NCBI GenBank assembly: GCA_902766345.1
Contig: CACXDK010000044.1
Location: 1 to 6,079 of the forward strand
Reading direction: 5' to 3'
Origin: an uncultured Spirochaetaceae bacterium
Lineage (GTDB): Bacteria; Spirochaetota; Spirochaetia; Treponematales; Treponemataceae
DNA length: 6,079 bases
Position 1 is the stretch's first letter. Every line of letters begins with the position of its first letter. The notes under the pieces are model-generated. The model was not told where the DNA came from and did not search any database. It saw nothing but the letters and a program-made list of their open reading frames with translations. This document shows positions 1-6,079 of the stretch, piece by piece. The position numbers and the translations under genes were made by a program.

Positions 1-1410
1 GACACAATGGATGTTTTTCCACCATATATGGAAACAGATCAAGCATACAGAATAGAACTTGATTTTGATGAAATTGCAAGAATTGCTCGTTTTGATGTTA
101 TTACAGGAAACACAATAGAAGAATTAGATGAATTACAGTTATACCCTGCAAAACACTTTGTTGTTCCACAGGAAATGCTTAATTCTGCAGCAGAAAGAAT
201 TACACTGGAACTGAAGGACAGAATAGAAGAACTTCGTGCACAAGGAAAACAGTTAGAGGCAGAACGTTTAAAGACCCGTACAACTTACGACATAGAAATG
301 ATGAAAGAAATGGGATATTGTTCTGGCATTGAAAATTATTCAGGTCCAATTTCTGGCAGAAAACATGGAGAACCTCCTGCAACACTTCTGCATTACTTTC
401 CAGATGATTTTTTGTGCATGATAGATGAAGCTCATGTTACTGTACCTCAGATTGGGGCCATGTATGAGGGAGACAGAAGCAGAAAACAAAATTTGATAGA
501 TTTTGGCTTCAGATTACCAAGTGCTCTGGACAATCGACCGTTAAAAGCAGATGAATTTACAAAGAAGATGAATCAAGTCATCTTTGTAACAGCAACGCCT
601 CGCAAAGAAGAAGTACAAAAATCTTCACAGGTTGTAGAACAGCTTATTCGTCCAACGGGCTTATTAGATCCTTTGATTGATGTCCGCCCTACAGAAGGTC
701 AGATGCAGGATATTTACAAAGAAGTTCAAGAACGCATACAAAAGAAAGAACGATCTTTAATTCTTACACTGACAAAGAAAATGGCAGAAGATCTGACAGA
801 CTACCTGACAGGTCTTAACATGAAAGTAAAATACATACATTCCGAAATTGACACTTTTGAACGCGTTGAAATTCTAAAGAGTCTCCGTACAGGAGAAATC
901 GATGTATTGATTGGAATCAACTTGCTAAGAGAAGGCATTGACTTACCTGAAGTTTCGTTTATAGCAATTCTTGATGCAGATAAAATTGGATTTTTAAGAA
1001 GCACAACATCACTCATTCAGATTATTGGACGAGCAGCACGTAACGCAGAAGGAAAAGTTGTTATGTATGCGGACAGAATGAGCGATGCAATGAAAGAAGC
1101 GCTGGATGAGACTAAACGCCGAAGAGAAATTCAAGAAGCATACAATAAAGAACATAATATTACGCCGAAAACAATTTCTAAAGCGGTTGAAGATATTCTT
1201 GAACACAAAAAAGAAGAAGCTGCAGCAACGGCGGATGTTGAAATAAAGGCAATCAAAAAGAATGCAAACCTGTTTGTGCCAGCACAAAGACATAAACTTA
1301 TTGAAGTGCTTAAGAAAGAAATGATGGACGCTGCTGACAGGCTTGACTATGAACAGGCTGCAGCTCTTAGAGACCAGATTATTGAAATAGAAAAGACTTA
1401 CGGAAAATAA
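1..1410 (+). CDS. uvrB: UvrABC excinuclease subunit B, 5'-truncated by window edge
   Basis: UvrB is the damage-verifying helicase-like subunit of UvrABC nucleotide excision repair; it is loaded by UvrA and then recruits UvrC for incision. The reading frame is open to base 1 (Asp-Thr precede the first ATG at 7), and GDT-x-x-x-FP is an internal UvrB motif, so that ATG is not the start. About 469 residues of a usual 650-680 are present; the Walker A region and beta-hairpin lie outside. Visible in order: the RTTYDIEMMKEMGYCSGIEN block (about 289-348), the motif II box MIDEAH (418-435), the GDRSRK and FRLPSALDNRP blocks, FVTATP (about 583-600), EQLIRPTGLLDP, the LTKKMAEDLTDYL and GINLLREGIDLPEVSF blocks of the second helicase lobe, motif VI QIIGRAARN (1018-1044), and a C-terminal UVR helical pair (about 1290-1398) that contacts UvrC. 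The box reads DEAH where most UvrB proteins have DESH. The gene ends in TAA, 20 bases from the converging kinase gene. Identity is certain from family motifs. Confidence 0.98.
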   Translation, partial: DTMDVFPPYMETDQAYRIELDFDEIARIARFDVITGNTIEELDELQLYPAKHFVVPQEMLNSAAERITLELKDRIEELRAQGKQLEAERLKTRTTYDIEMMKEMGYCSGIENYSGPISGRKHGEPPATLLHYFPDDFLCMIDEAHVTVPQIGAMYEGDRSRKQNLIDFGFRLPSALDNRPLKADEFTKKMNQVIFVTATPRKEEVQKSSQVVEQLIRPTGLLDPLIDVRPTEGQMQDIYKEVQERIQKKERSLILTLTKKMAEDLTDYLTGLNMKVKYIHSEIDTFERVEILKSLRTGEIDVLIGINLLREGIDLPEVSFIAILDADKIGFLRSTTSLIQIIGRAARNAEGKVVMYADRMSDAMKEALDETKRRREIQEAYNKEHNITPKTISKAVEDILEHKKEEAAATADVEIKAIKKNANLFVPAQRHKLIEVLKKEMMDAADRLDYEQAAALRDQIIEIEKTYGK

Positions 1411-1412
1411 AG

Positions 1413-1439
1413 CTAGCCAAGCCACATTGTCTAGCCAAG
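1413..1439. repeat. 9-bp direct repeat at the convergent gene junction
   Basis: The 9-mer ctagccaag occurs at 1413-1421 and again at 1431-1439, giving an 18-base period with a 9-base spacer. On the minus strand each copy reads CTT GGC TAG, which is the Leu-Gly-stop end of the histidine kinase. Because 18 is a multiple of three, the second copy supplies an in-frame duplicate of the same Leu-Gly-stop downstream of the first. The repeat is seen directly; its origin (small tandem duplication with diverged spacer, or chance) is inference. Confidence 0.8.
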
Positions 1440-4400
1440 AAGTTCCATAAGTGCATCATGGTCAACAGCTTTTAAGCTATGCTTTATTTTTTCATACTTT
1501 TCTTTGAAGTCCTGTGGCATACGGTATTCTTCCAGCATAGCAATTACGTTATCTGCATTATTAAAATCAAAAGCCTCTACAAAACCTTTTAATGTAGCCA
1601 AAGCATCATTCAAATCTGTCTGAGAAATTTCCTGACGCGTATCTTCTTTTGCAACAGAATTAGAATAATCTTTGCCCAAAAAAGCTCCAATTAACGGTTT
1701 ATACGCAAGATAGTCTTCAACCAACTTAGGAGTAAGTGCATTTATCTCATCAATATTTTTTTCGTTTCCACATTTTTCCAAATACAAAGAACGGCTAGAC
1801 AAATCTTGAGCACCTATTAAGCGTGCAGAATTTTTAAGGGCATGAACCTGAACTGTATATTCACGAATATTCTGCTCTTCTGCAAATTTCTTAATCTTCG
1901 AAGCTTGATCTTCTATCATCTCATAGAAATTTTCAGCAACGGACAGAAAGTTATCCATTCCACCGCAATATTTCAATGCATCGTTTATATCAATCTTAAA
2001 GCGTTTATAAAAATAAGAAGACAAATCTATTGAAACTGAAGAATTTTCAGGAGAAGCTTCTTCTTTTGAATCCAAGAAGCCTTCATCCCCCTTGTGAAGA
2101 ACTTTATCGCTAGGAAGATATTTTATAATCATAGCTTCCAATTCTTCACTTACTACAGGTTTACTCAAATAATCAGTAAAACCAGACTTTATGTAATTTT
2201 CCCTTGCACCAGAAACAGCATTGGCCGTCAATGCAATTGCAGGAGTTTGTGCACATGCATTATCAGGATTTTCCTGTAATATATGATATGCCTCTACACC
2301 ATCCATTTCTGGCATCTGATGGTCAACAAAAAGAATGTCATATTTTGTCTTAGTTGCTTTTTCAATAAATTCTTTTCCACTGTTTGCAGTTTCAATCTGA
2401 ATTCGAGTTCTTTTCAGCAAACCTCGAATAACAGACAAGTTGACAGAAATATCATCAACAACAAGTATAGATGCAGTAGGAGCCTGAAAACTTTCCTGAT
2501 ATTCTTTCTGTTCAACATTCTGCTTATGGCGTTCATTAAAATTACCCATTGCAGTCCATTCAACAATCTTCTGGGTAACAGCAAAAGAAAACTCACTTCC
2601 CTTTCCGTATTCACTCTTTACATTAAGCTGAGAATCCATCAAGTAAAGGAGTTTTTTTACAATGTTAAGACCAAGTCCTGTTCCCTCAATACTTCGGTTT
2701 CGCATTTCCTCCATACGCTCAAAAGGAGAGAATAGCCTAGGTAAATCTTCCGCCTTCATACCAATACCTGTATCAGATACAGATATATTCATTATGATGG
2801 AAACATCATCACGTTTTTCCCAACCGATGTTCAGAACAATAAAGCCTTCATTTGTATATTTTACTGCATTCGTCAGAATGTTTATTACACACTGTTTTAT
2901 ACGGTTTTCATCGCCATTCAAACGATATGGCATGGTAGGATCTATATTAACAACAAGCTCAAGGTTTTTCTTTTTTGCACGAGGCAAAATCATATTCATT
3001 ATATCATTAATCATAGAAGACAAATCATAATCAGTCTCTATAATCTCCATTTTTCCAGCTTCTATCTTAGAAAAATCAAGAACATTGTTAACAAGAGAAA
3101 GCAATACTTTTCCAGAACTTTGGATATTGCTTGCATACTCTTTTATATTTGCATCCTTTGTTTCTCGCAAAATCATCTCATCCAATCCAAGAACTGCATT
3201 TATAGGAGTTCGGATTTCATGAGACATGCTCGAAAGGAATTCGCTTTTTGCCTTGTTTGCAGCATTAGCAGCAGCCGCCATCTGCTCAAGCTCTGTTGTT
3301 GTTGCTTCAAGAAACTTTACAAGACGCTGTGCAAGAGGAATGACAACATTGTCATTTTCCCATTCGGACTCATCTTCCTGATCAAGCTGACGGTGCTTAG
3401 CAAGAGCTTCCATTAACTCTTTGTGTTTCATTTCACCTTCTCTCATTCCAACCGAAATAAGAGATGAGTTTAAAACTCCACCACCACCATTTTCATCAAG
3501 CATAAATTCACAAGAACCATAACCATGACTGTAATTCTGGTTTACAGCCTCATAACAGGAAAGCTCTCTTTCAGCATCTTCCTTAAGGAATGAAGTTCTT
3601 GAAACACAAATAAACAACATCAAAGCTTGAGATTCAAACTCATTCAATGCAATTGTATCATTAAGAGATTCCATCAGGATATCATGAAGGTTTCCATAGC
3701 TAAACTGTATTTTTTCGCCTTCGTAAATATCCCCAGAGAAAACAACACTTTTACCGTCAAGTTCAGTTGAACCAATACGTCCTACTTTTATGCCTTTTCT
3801 ATCAACAACAAGAGGGAAGTCCGCACTATTCTGGCGGAAATATTTGTTTGGTAAAACTCCCAAATATTTTTTATAAATATCAGTAGCAGGAGCATCATCA
3901 ATCTTGTATACCCAGGAATTACGAGCTTCCGTAACAGTCATCTTTTTACCAAACGGCTTCCATCCAAAATTATAGCCCACCTTTATATGAAGATTTTCAC
4001 CTTTAAAGAGGACTACAATAATTCCATAATTATATAATTCTTCTGAAAATATGTAAGGAATTGTAGAGACATTTGACATGTCTTTAACACTTGCCATCAT
4101 CCCAAAAAATGGAATATGAGATTCATAGCTGGAAACTGCGGTAAAAAAATCAGAAATTGCAAGAGAATGACCAGCACCAAAAACCAAAGCCCCTTTTGCA
4201 TCTTCAGTTCGAAGAAGTTCCTCGCCTATTATGTCACCTACAGAAAAAGGATCATCATTGGTACAGTCAAAATGGTGAACAATAAAACTTGTTTCCTCAA
4301 AAAAAAGAAAACTGCATAAAGTTCCGCTGGATTCACTCCAAGAAGAAGAATTTCCAGAAGAAGTTGTCAATCCAACAAGCACAATGTCAGGGAGTTCTCT

Positions 4401-4565
4401 TTTTACAGTATTAATAATAGATTGAATGTAAAATGAGTCAGAACTGGATTCATAAACCTGTAAAAGCTTGTTTTTTGAATTACGGTAAGCATCTCCAGTC
4501 TTTATAGAACAGACAAGCTGGAAAAATTCTCCCATTCCATGAACAACGCGTGTATATTGAATCAC
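1431..4565 (-). CDS. FIST-domain hybrid sensor histidine kinase (FIST-HisKA-HATPase-REC-Hpt), 1044 aa
   Basis: A soluble sensor kinase with a full phosphorelay in one chain. Residues about 45-200 and 205-375 match FIST N and C domains (GW-P-G, VTEA then Asp-Ala-Pro-Ala with a YKKYLG helix, and a closing GYGSCEF...LNSSLI segment). FIST domains are proposed small-ligand sensors, and some (NosP) bind heme/NO; the ligand here is unknown. An acidic, helical linker (about 376-440, alanine-rich near 429-437) leads to HisKA with SHEIRTP (H449). HATPase_c follows with N562/N566, D598 in DTGIG, and GTGLGL at 628-633. The receiver has D704/D705, phospho-acceptor D748 in VDHQMPEMDG, and K802. The Hpt domain has H908 in VHALKNSARLIGA. 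A helical tail fills about 970-1044. No signal peptide or membrane segment is seen, so it should be cytoplasmic. The start is GTG, placed 9 bases after AAGGGGAG. It lies 37 bases behind the response regulator, so the two are probably cotranscribed. All catalytic residues are present. Architecture is certain; stimulus and target are not. Confidence 0.95.
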   Translation of the reverse strand: MIQYTRVVHGMGEFFQLVCSIKTGDAYRNSKNKLLQVYESSSDSFYIQSIINTVKRELPDIVLVGLTTSSGNSSSWSESSGTLCSFLFFEETSFIVHHFDCTNDDPFSVGDIIGEELLRTEDAKGALVFGAGHSLAISDFFTAVSSYESHIPFFGMMASVKDMSNVSTIPYIFSEELYNYGIIVVLFKGENLHIKVGYNFGWKPFGKKMTVTEARNSWVYKIDDAPATDIYKKYLGVLPNKYFRQNSADFPLVVDRKGIKVGRIGSTELDGKSVVFSGDIYEGEKIQFSYGNLHDILMESLNDTIALNEFESQALMLFICVSRTSFLKEDAERELSCYEAVNQNYSHGYGSCEFMLDENGGGGVLNSSLISVGMREGEMKHKELMEALAKHRQLDQEDESEWENDNVVIPLAQRLVKFLEATTTELEQMAAAANAANKAKSEFLSSMSHEIRTPINAVLGLDEMILRETKDANIKEYASNIQSSGKVLLSLVNNVLDFSKIEAGKMEIIETDYDLSSMINDIMNMILPRAKKKNLELVVNIDPTMPYRLNGDENRIKQCVINILTNAVKYTNEGFIVLNIGWEKRDDVSIIMNISVSDTGIGMKAEDLPRLFSPFERMEEMRNRSIEGTGLGLNIVKKLLYLMDSQLNVKSEYGKGSEFSFAVTQKIVEWTAMGNFNERHKQNVEQKEYQESFQAPTASILVVDDISVNLSVIRGLLKRTRIQIETANSGKEFIEKATKTKYDILFVDHQMPEMDGVEAYHILQENPDNACAQTPAIALTANAVSGARENYIKSGFTDYLSKPVVSEELEAMIIKYLPSDKVLHKGDEGFLDSKEEASPENSSVSIDLSSYFYKRFKIDINDALKYCGGMDNFLSVAENFYEMIEDQASKIKKFAEEQNIREYTVQVHALKNSARLIGAQDLSSRSLYLEKCGNEKNIDEINALTPKLVEDYLAYKPLIGAFLGKDYSNSVAKEDTRQEISQTDLNDALATLKGFVEAFDFNNADNVIAMLEEYRMPQDFKEKYEKIKHSLKAVDHDALMELLG

Positions 4566-4574
4566 AGCTATCTA

Positions 4575-4582
4575 CTCCCCTT
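4575..4582 (-). promoter_or_regulatory. Ribosome binding site of the histidine kinase
   Basis: On the minus strand AAGGGGAG sits 9 bases before GTG at 4565-4563. This supports the GTG as the true start over the next in-frame ATG (Met11), which would cut into the N-terminal region. It lies in the 37-base gap after the response regulator stop, where no separate promoter is evident. Confidence 0.75.
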
Positions 4583-4602
4583 ATGTCCAACTTCAGATAA
4601 AA

Positions 4603-5367
4603 CTATCTTCCTTTAAAGAAATCATCTATCTTCTGAATAAGCTGATCAGGTTCCTGATTTTTCAGTAAGTATTTTTCAGGCTTTGCAGACAAAATCTTCA
4701 TAACTGTCTCCTTATCATCTTTTGAAGTAAGGAAAATAACAGGAATCAATGCGGTACGAGGGTCATTCTTTAGCATTTCAAAAACCTGAAGACCAGAAGC
4801 ACCTGGCATTTCATAGTCAAGCAAAATCAAATCAATACCTTGCTGATCCTGTGTCAAAAACGATATTGCATTTATGCCTGATGTAACAATTGAAACATCA
4901 TACTTCTTTGAAAACAGATTACTCATTGCACGCAAAGCTGTGGCATCATCGTCAACAACAAGAATTCTTTTTTTACCTGCATTAGGTCCGTTATGAAGCT
5001 GCAAATTCTTTAATTTTGTCAGAATATCAGGCACATTTACAGGCCGTGTAAAACTAGCAGTTACTAAAGCCTTTGGGATAAATTCATTAACAGCGTTTAT
5101 TTCGGTTTCATTACCAATAAGATACAATACACGGTCTTTCATATCTTCTGACATTTTAGATTTGAAAAATTTCATTGTTCCACTGAACAATGTAGTATTT
5201 CCTTCCAAATAGACTATAAAAATATCAGGAAGAGGTTCAAGCAACTGAATTTCAACAATATCAGGCTGGCTGGTAACAACTTCAAAACCTATATCAGATA
5301 CACTTTTTATTAAAGTTTTAACGAGAAAATTAGTTTCTGTACAAACAAGTAAAATTTTATTATCCAT
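4603..5367 (-). CDS. Double-receiver response regulator (degenerate REC plus intact REC), no output domain, 254 aa
   Basis: Two receiver-like domains in tandem and nothing else. The C-terminal one (about 133-254) is a complete CheY-like REC: ILVVDDD with metal-binding D139/D140, phospho-acceptor D184 in LLDYEMPG, switch threonine T214 and K236, with spacings like CheY (44, 30 and 52 residues). The N-terminal one (about 1-125) keeps the hydrophobic strand pattern (ILLV, IFIVY, VLYLI) but has Cys9/Thr10 in place of the acidic pair, Tyr53 in place of the phospho-Asp and an Arg-Pro in place of Lys-Pro, so it should not be phosphorylated and is probably a binding or dimerisation module. The start chosen is the ATG at 5367, 8 bases after AAGGA; an in-frame ATG at 5376 overlaps the Shine-Dalgarno. 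It lies 67 bases behind ispH with its own extended -10, and 37 bases ahead of the hybrid kinase, its likely phosphodonor. With no DNA-binding or enzyme domain, output must go through a protein partner. The REC assignment is certain; the role is inferred. Confidence 0.93.
   Translation of the reverse strand: MDNKILLVCTETNFLVKTLIKSVSDIGFEVVTSQPDIVEIQLLEPLPDIFIVYLEGNTTLFSGTMKFFKSKMSEDMKDRVLYLIGNETEINAVNEFIPKALVTASFTRPVNVPDILTKLKNLQLHNGPNAGKKRILVVDDDATALRAMSNLFSKKYDVSIVTSGINAISFLTQDQQGIDLILLDYEMPGASGLQVFEMLKNDPRTALIPVIFLTSKDDKETVMKILSAKPEKYLLKNQEPDQLIQKIDDFFKGR
5173..5192. repeat. Perfect inverted repeat (8-bp arms, 4-base loop) inside the response regulator gene
   Basis: Arms cattgttc (5173-5180) and gaacaatg (5185-5192) are exact reverse complements around the loop cact. 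It falls inside the coding sequence of the degenerate receiver domain. On the coding strand it is followed by AAATTTTT, so it faintly resembles a weak intragenic terminator, but the arms are AT-rich and hairpins of this size can arise by chance in a window of this length. No function is claimed. Confidence 0.6.
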
Positions 5368-5375
5368 AAAGACCA

Positions 5376-5380
5376 TCCTT
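5376..5380 (-). promoter_or_regulatory. Ribosome binding site deciding the response regulator start
   Basis: Minus-strand AAGGA (within AAAAAGGA) ends 8 bases before ATG at 5367-5365. The alternative in-frame ATG at 5376-5374 begins on the last base of this motif, leaving no room for ribosome spacing. The shorter 254-residue protein, beginning directly with the first receiver strand (MDNKILLV), is therefore preferred. Confidence 0.75.
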
Positions 5381-5389
5381 TTTCTTTTA

Positions 5390-5398
5390 ATTATACCA
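5390..5398 (-). promoter_or_regulatory. Probable extended -10 promoter for the regulator-kinase operon
   Basis: The minus strand reads TGGTATAAT, a consensus TATAAT (5390-5395) preceded by the TGn extension. The best -35 candidates at 17-18 base spacing (TTCCCC or TTTCCC around 5413-5419) match TTGACA only weakly, which is tolerable for an extended -10. Transcription would start near 5383, giving a leader of about 16 bases that just covers the Shine-Dalgarno. This would let the signalling pair be expressed apart from ispH. Predicted from sequence only. Confidence 0.6.
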
Positions 5399-5434
5399 CA
5401 GTATTTATGAATGGGGAAAAAAATTTTACTAATT

Positions 5435-6079
5435 TTAATGTTTTCGGGAATTCAACGACCGTTCGGTTTTATCTATCACTTCGTCAGGAGTACTGGCTCC
5501 GGCAGTAATGCCCACAGCTTCCATATCGTAAAATTCTGGAGGAATTTGCGTTTCATTTTCAATTAACGCCGCATGACATATACTAGCTGCAGTTTCATAC
5601 AATCTGCGAGTGTTTGCAGAGTTTCTACCGCCAATAACAAGAATGCCGTCAACCTGCCCAGCCAAGTCTTTTAGGGCATTCTGCCTCTCCAAAGTGGCAG
5701 AACAAATAGAATTAAAAACTACAATCTTATCATTTTTTGACTGCAACACAGCCGTAATCTTCTTAAATTCTTCTGGACTAAACGTAGTCTGAGCAATAAG
5801 TATACTTTTTTCAGGAACAGAAAGCTTACAAGCCTCATCAACATCCTGTACAACAAAAGTCTGAACAAAATGCTCTTCCGCAAAACCTATGATACTGGTT
5901 ACTTCTCCATGATTTCTGTCACCAGCAATAATAACCGCATAGCCCTTTTCACTCCATTCTGCAGCTCTTTTCTGACTCAAATGAACACGCGGACAAGTAG
6001 CATCCACAATCTGAACAGAAGCCTGTTCTAGCTGACGCATAACCGAAGGAGTTGTCCCGTGAGCACGGATTATTACAAC
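5435..6079 (-). CDS. ispH: 4-hydroxy-3-methylbut-2-enyl diphosphate reductase, 5'-truncated by window edge
   Basis: IspH (LytB) is the cytoplasmic [4Fe-4S] enzyme that reductively removes the hydroxyl of HMBPP to give IPP and DMAPP, ending the MEP isoprenoid pathway. The frame stays open through the right edge: 13 codons before the ATG at 6040 encode VVIIRAHGTTPSV, containing the conserved substrate-contact His (RAHG, codon at 6061-6059), so that ATG is internal. About 214 of a usual 280-320 residues are visible; the first cluster Cys and first active-site His lie outside. Visible active-site features, with E. coli equivalents: Cys of DATCP (5995-5993, C96), His and Glu of NHGEV (H124, E126), QTT (T167), Cys of SICSAT (5704-5702, C197), NSANT (S225/N227) and GITAGASTP near the C-terminus. 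It ends with TAA 67 bases before the response regulator on the same strand. No strong hairpin terminator is seen in that gap, so some read-through into the signalling genes is possible. Identity is firm; a fusion partner at the unseen N-terminus cannot be excluded. Confidence 0.97.
   Translation of the reverse strand, partial: VVIIRAHGTTPSVMRQLEQASVQIVDATCPRVHLSQKRAAEWSEKGYAVIIAGDRNHGEVTSIIGFAEEHFVQTFVVQDVDEACKLSVPEKSILIAQTTFSPEEFKKITAVLQSKNDKIVVFNSICSATLERQNALKDLAGQVDGILVIGGRNSANTRRLYETAASICHAALIENETQIPPEFYDMEAVGITAGASTPDEVIDKTERSLNSRKH

Noticed and set aside
1009..1425. 138-codon open frame on the minus strand, beginning just past the kinase stop
   Set aside because: It lies wholly antisense to the conserved UvrB helicase and UVR regions, is Phe/Cys/Asn-rich as expected of an antisense shadow, and starts with GTG without a convincing Shine-Dalgarno.
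1467..1492. AGCT-TTTA-AGCT hairpin followed by a T-rich run, considered as a uvrB terminator
   Set aside because: The stem is only four to five base pairs with mostly A-T content, the T run is interrupted, and it lies inside the kinase coding region; too weak to call.
2283..2735. 150-codon plus-strand open frame inside the kinase gene, and the shorter plus-strand frames at 1842-2279, 2662-3416 and 4116-4319
   Set aside because: All are antisense to conserved kinase domains, with low-complexity Phe/Ile/Ser/Cys composition and no recognisable domain.
5415..5437. AAAATT...AATTTTTTT stretch after the ispH stop, considered as an intrinsic terminator
   Set aside because: Only A-T pairs are possible, with no GC stem, so it does not meet the pattern of an intrinsic terminator despite the T run.
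5435..6040. ispH starting at the ATG at 6040
   Set aside because: Thirteen further in-frame codons reach the window edge and encode the conserved RAHG segment, so the ATG is internal and the gene is truncated by the window.
1..6079. Defence system, phage, CRISPR, transposon or other mobile element
   Set aside because: No transposase, integrase, toxin-antitoxin, nuclease module, spaced repeat array or terminal inverted repeats were found; all four genes are repair, metabolic or signalling families.

Overview
This AT-rich bacterial window holds four genes and almost no free intergenic DNA. On the plus strand is the 3' two-thirds of uvrB (nucleotide excision repair). On the minus strand, reading from the right edge inward, are ispH (last step of the MEP isoprenoid pathway, 5' end off the window), a double-receiver response regulator, and a very large FIST-sensor hybrid histidine kinase. 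The kinase and uvrB converge tail to tail with only 20 bases between their stop codons.

Organism: the base composition, the wording of the UvrB helicase motifs (DADKIGFLRS, where most bacteria have DADKEGFLRS) and the large soluble hybrid kinase paired with a stand-alone receiver protein suggest an anaerobic gut, rumen or oral spirochaete of the Treponema type. This is inference from pattern memory, and a Clostridia-like host is not excluded.

Layout: 1-1410 uvrB (partial, +); 1411-1430 convergent junction with a 9-bp direct repeat that overlaps the kinase stop; 1431-4565 FIST hybrid kinase (-, GTG start); 4566-4602 short gap carrying the kinase Shine-Dalgarno; 4603-5367 response regulator (-); 5368-5434 gap with an extended -10 promoter and the regulator's Shine-Dalgarno; 5435-6079 ispH (partial, -). 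No tRNA, rRNA, CRISPR, transposon or attachment site was recognised, and no gene-free stretch longer than 67 bases exists.

How the genes work together: the regulator and kinase form a probable two-gene signalling operon. The kinase has every module of a His-Asp-His relay in one soluble chain (H449, then D748, then H908). The regulator upstream offers an intact terminal receiver (D184) behind a receiver-fold domain that has lost its phosphorylation residues. Neither protein has a DNA-binding or enzymatic output, so the downstream effector is not visible here. uvrB and ispH look like housekeeping neighbours with no evident functional link to the signalling pair. The most notable content is this FIST-sensor relay with its output-less partner; it is built from known domain families and is not an obviously new class of system.
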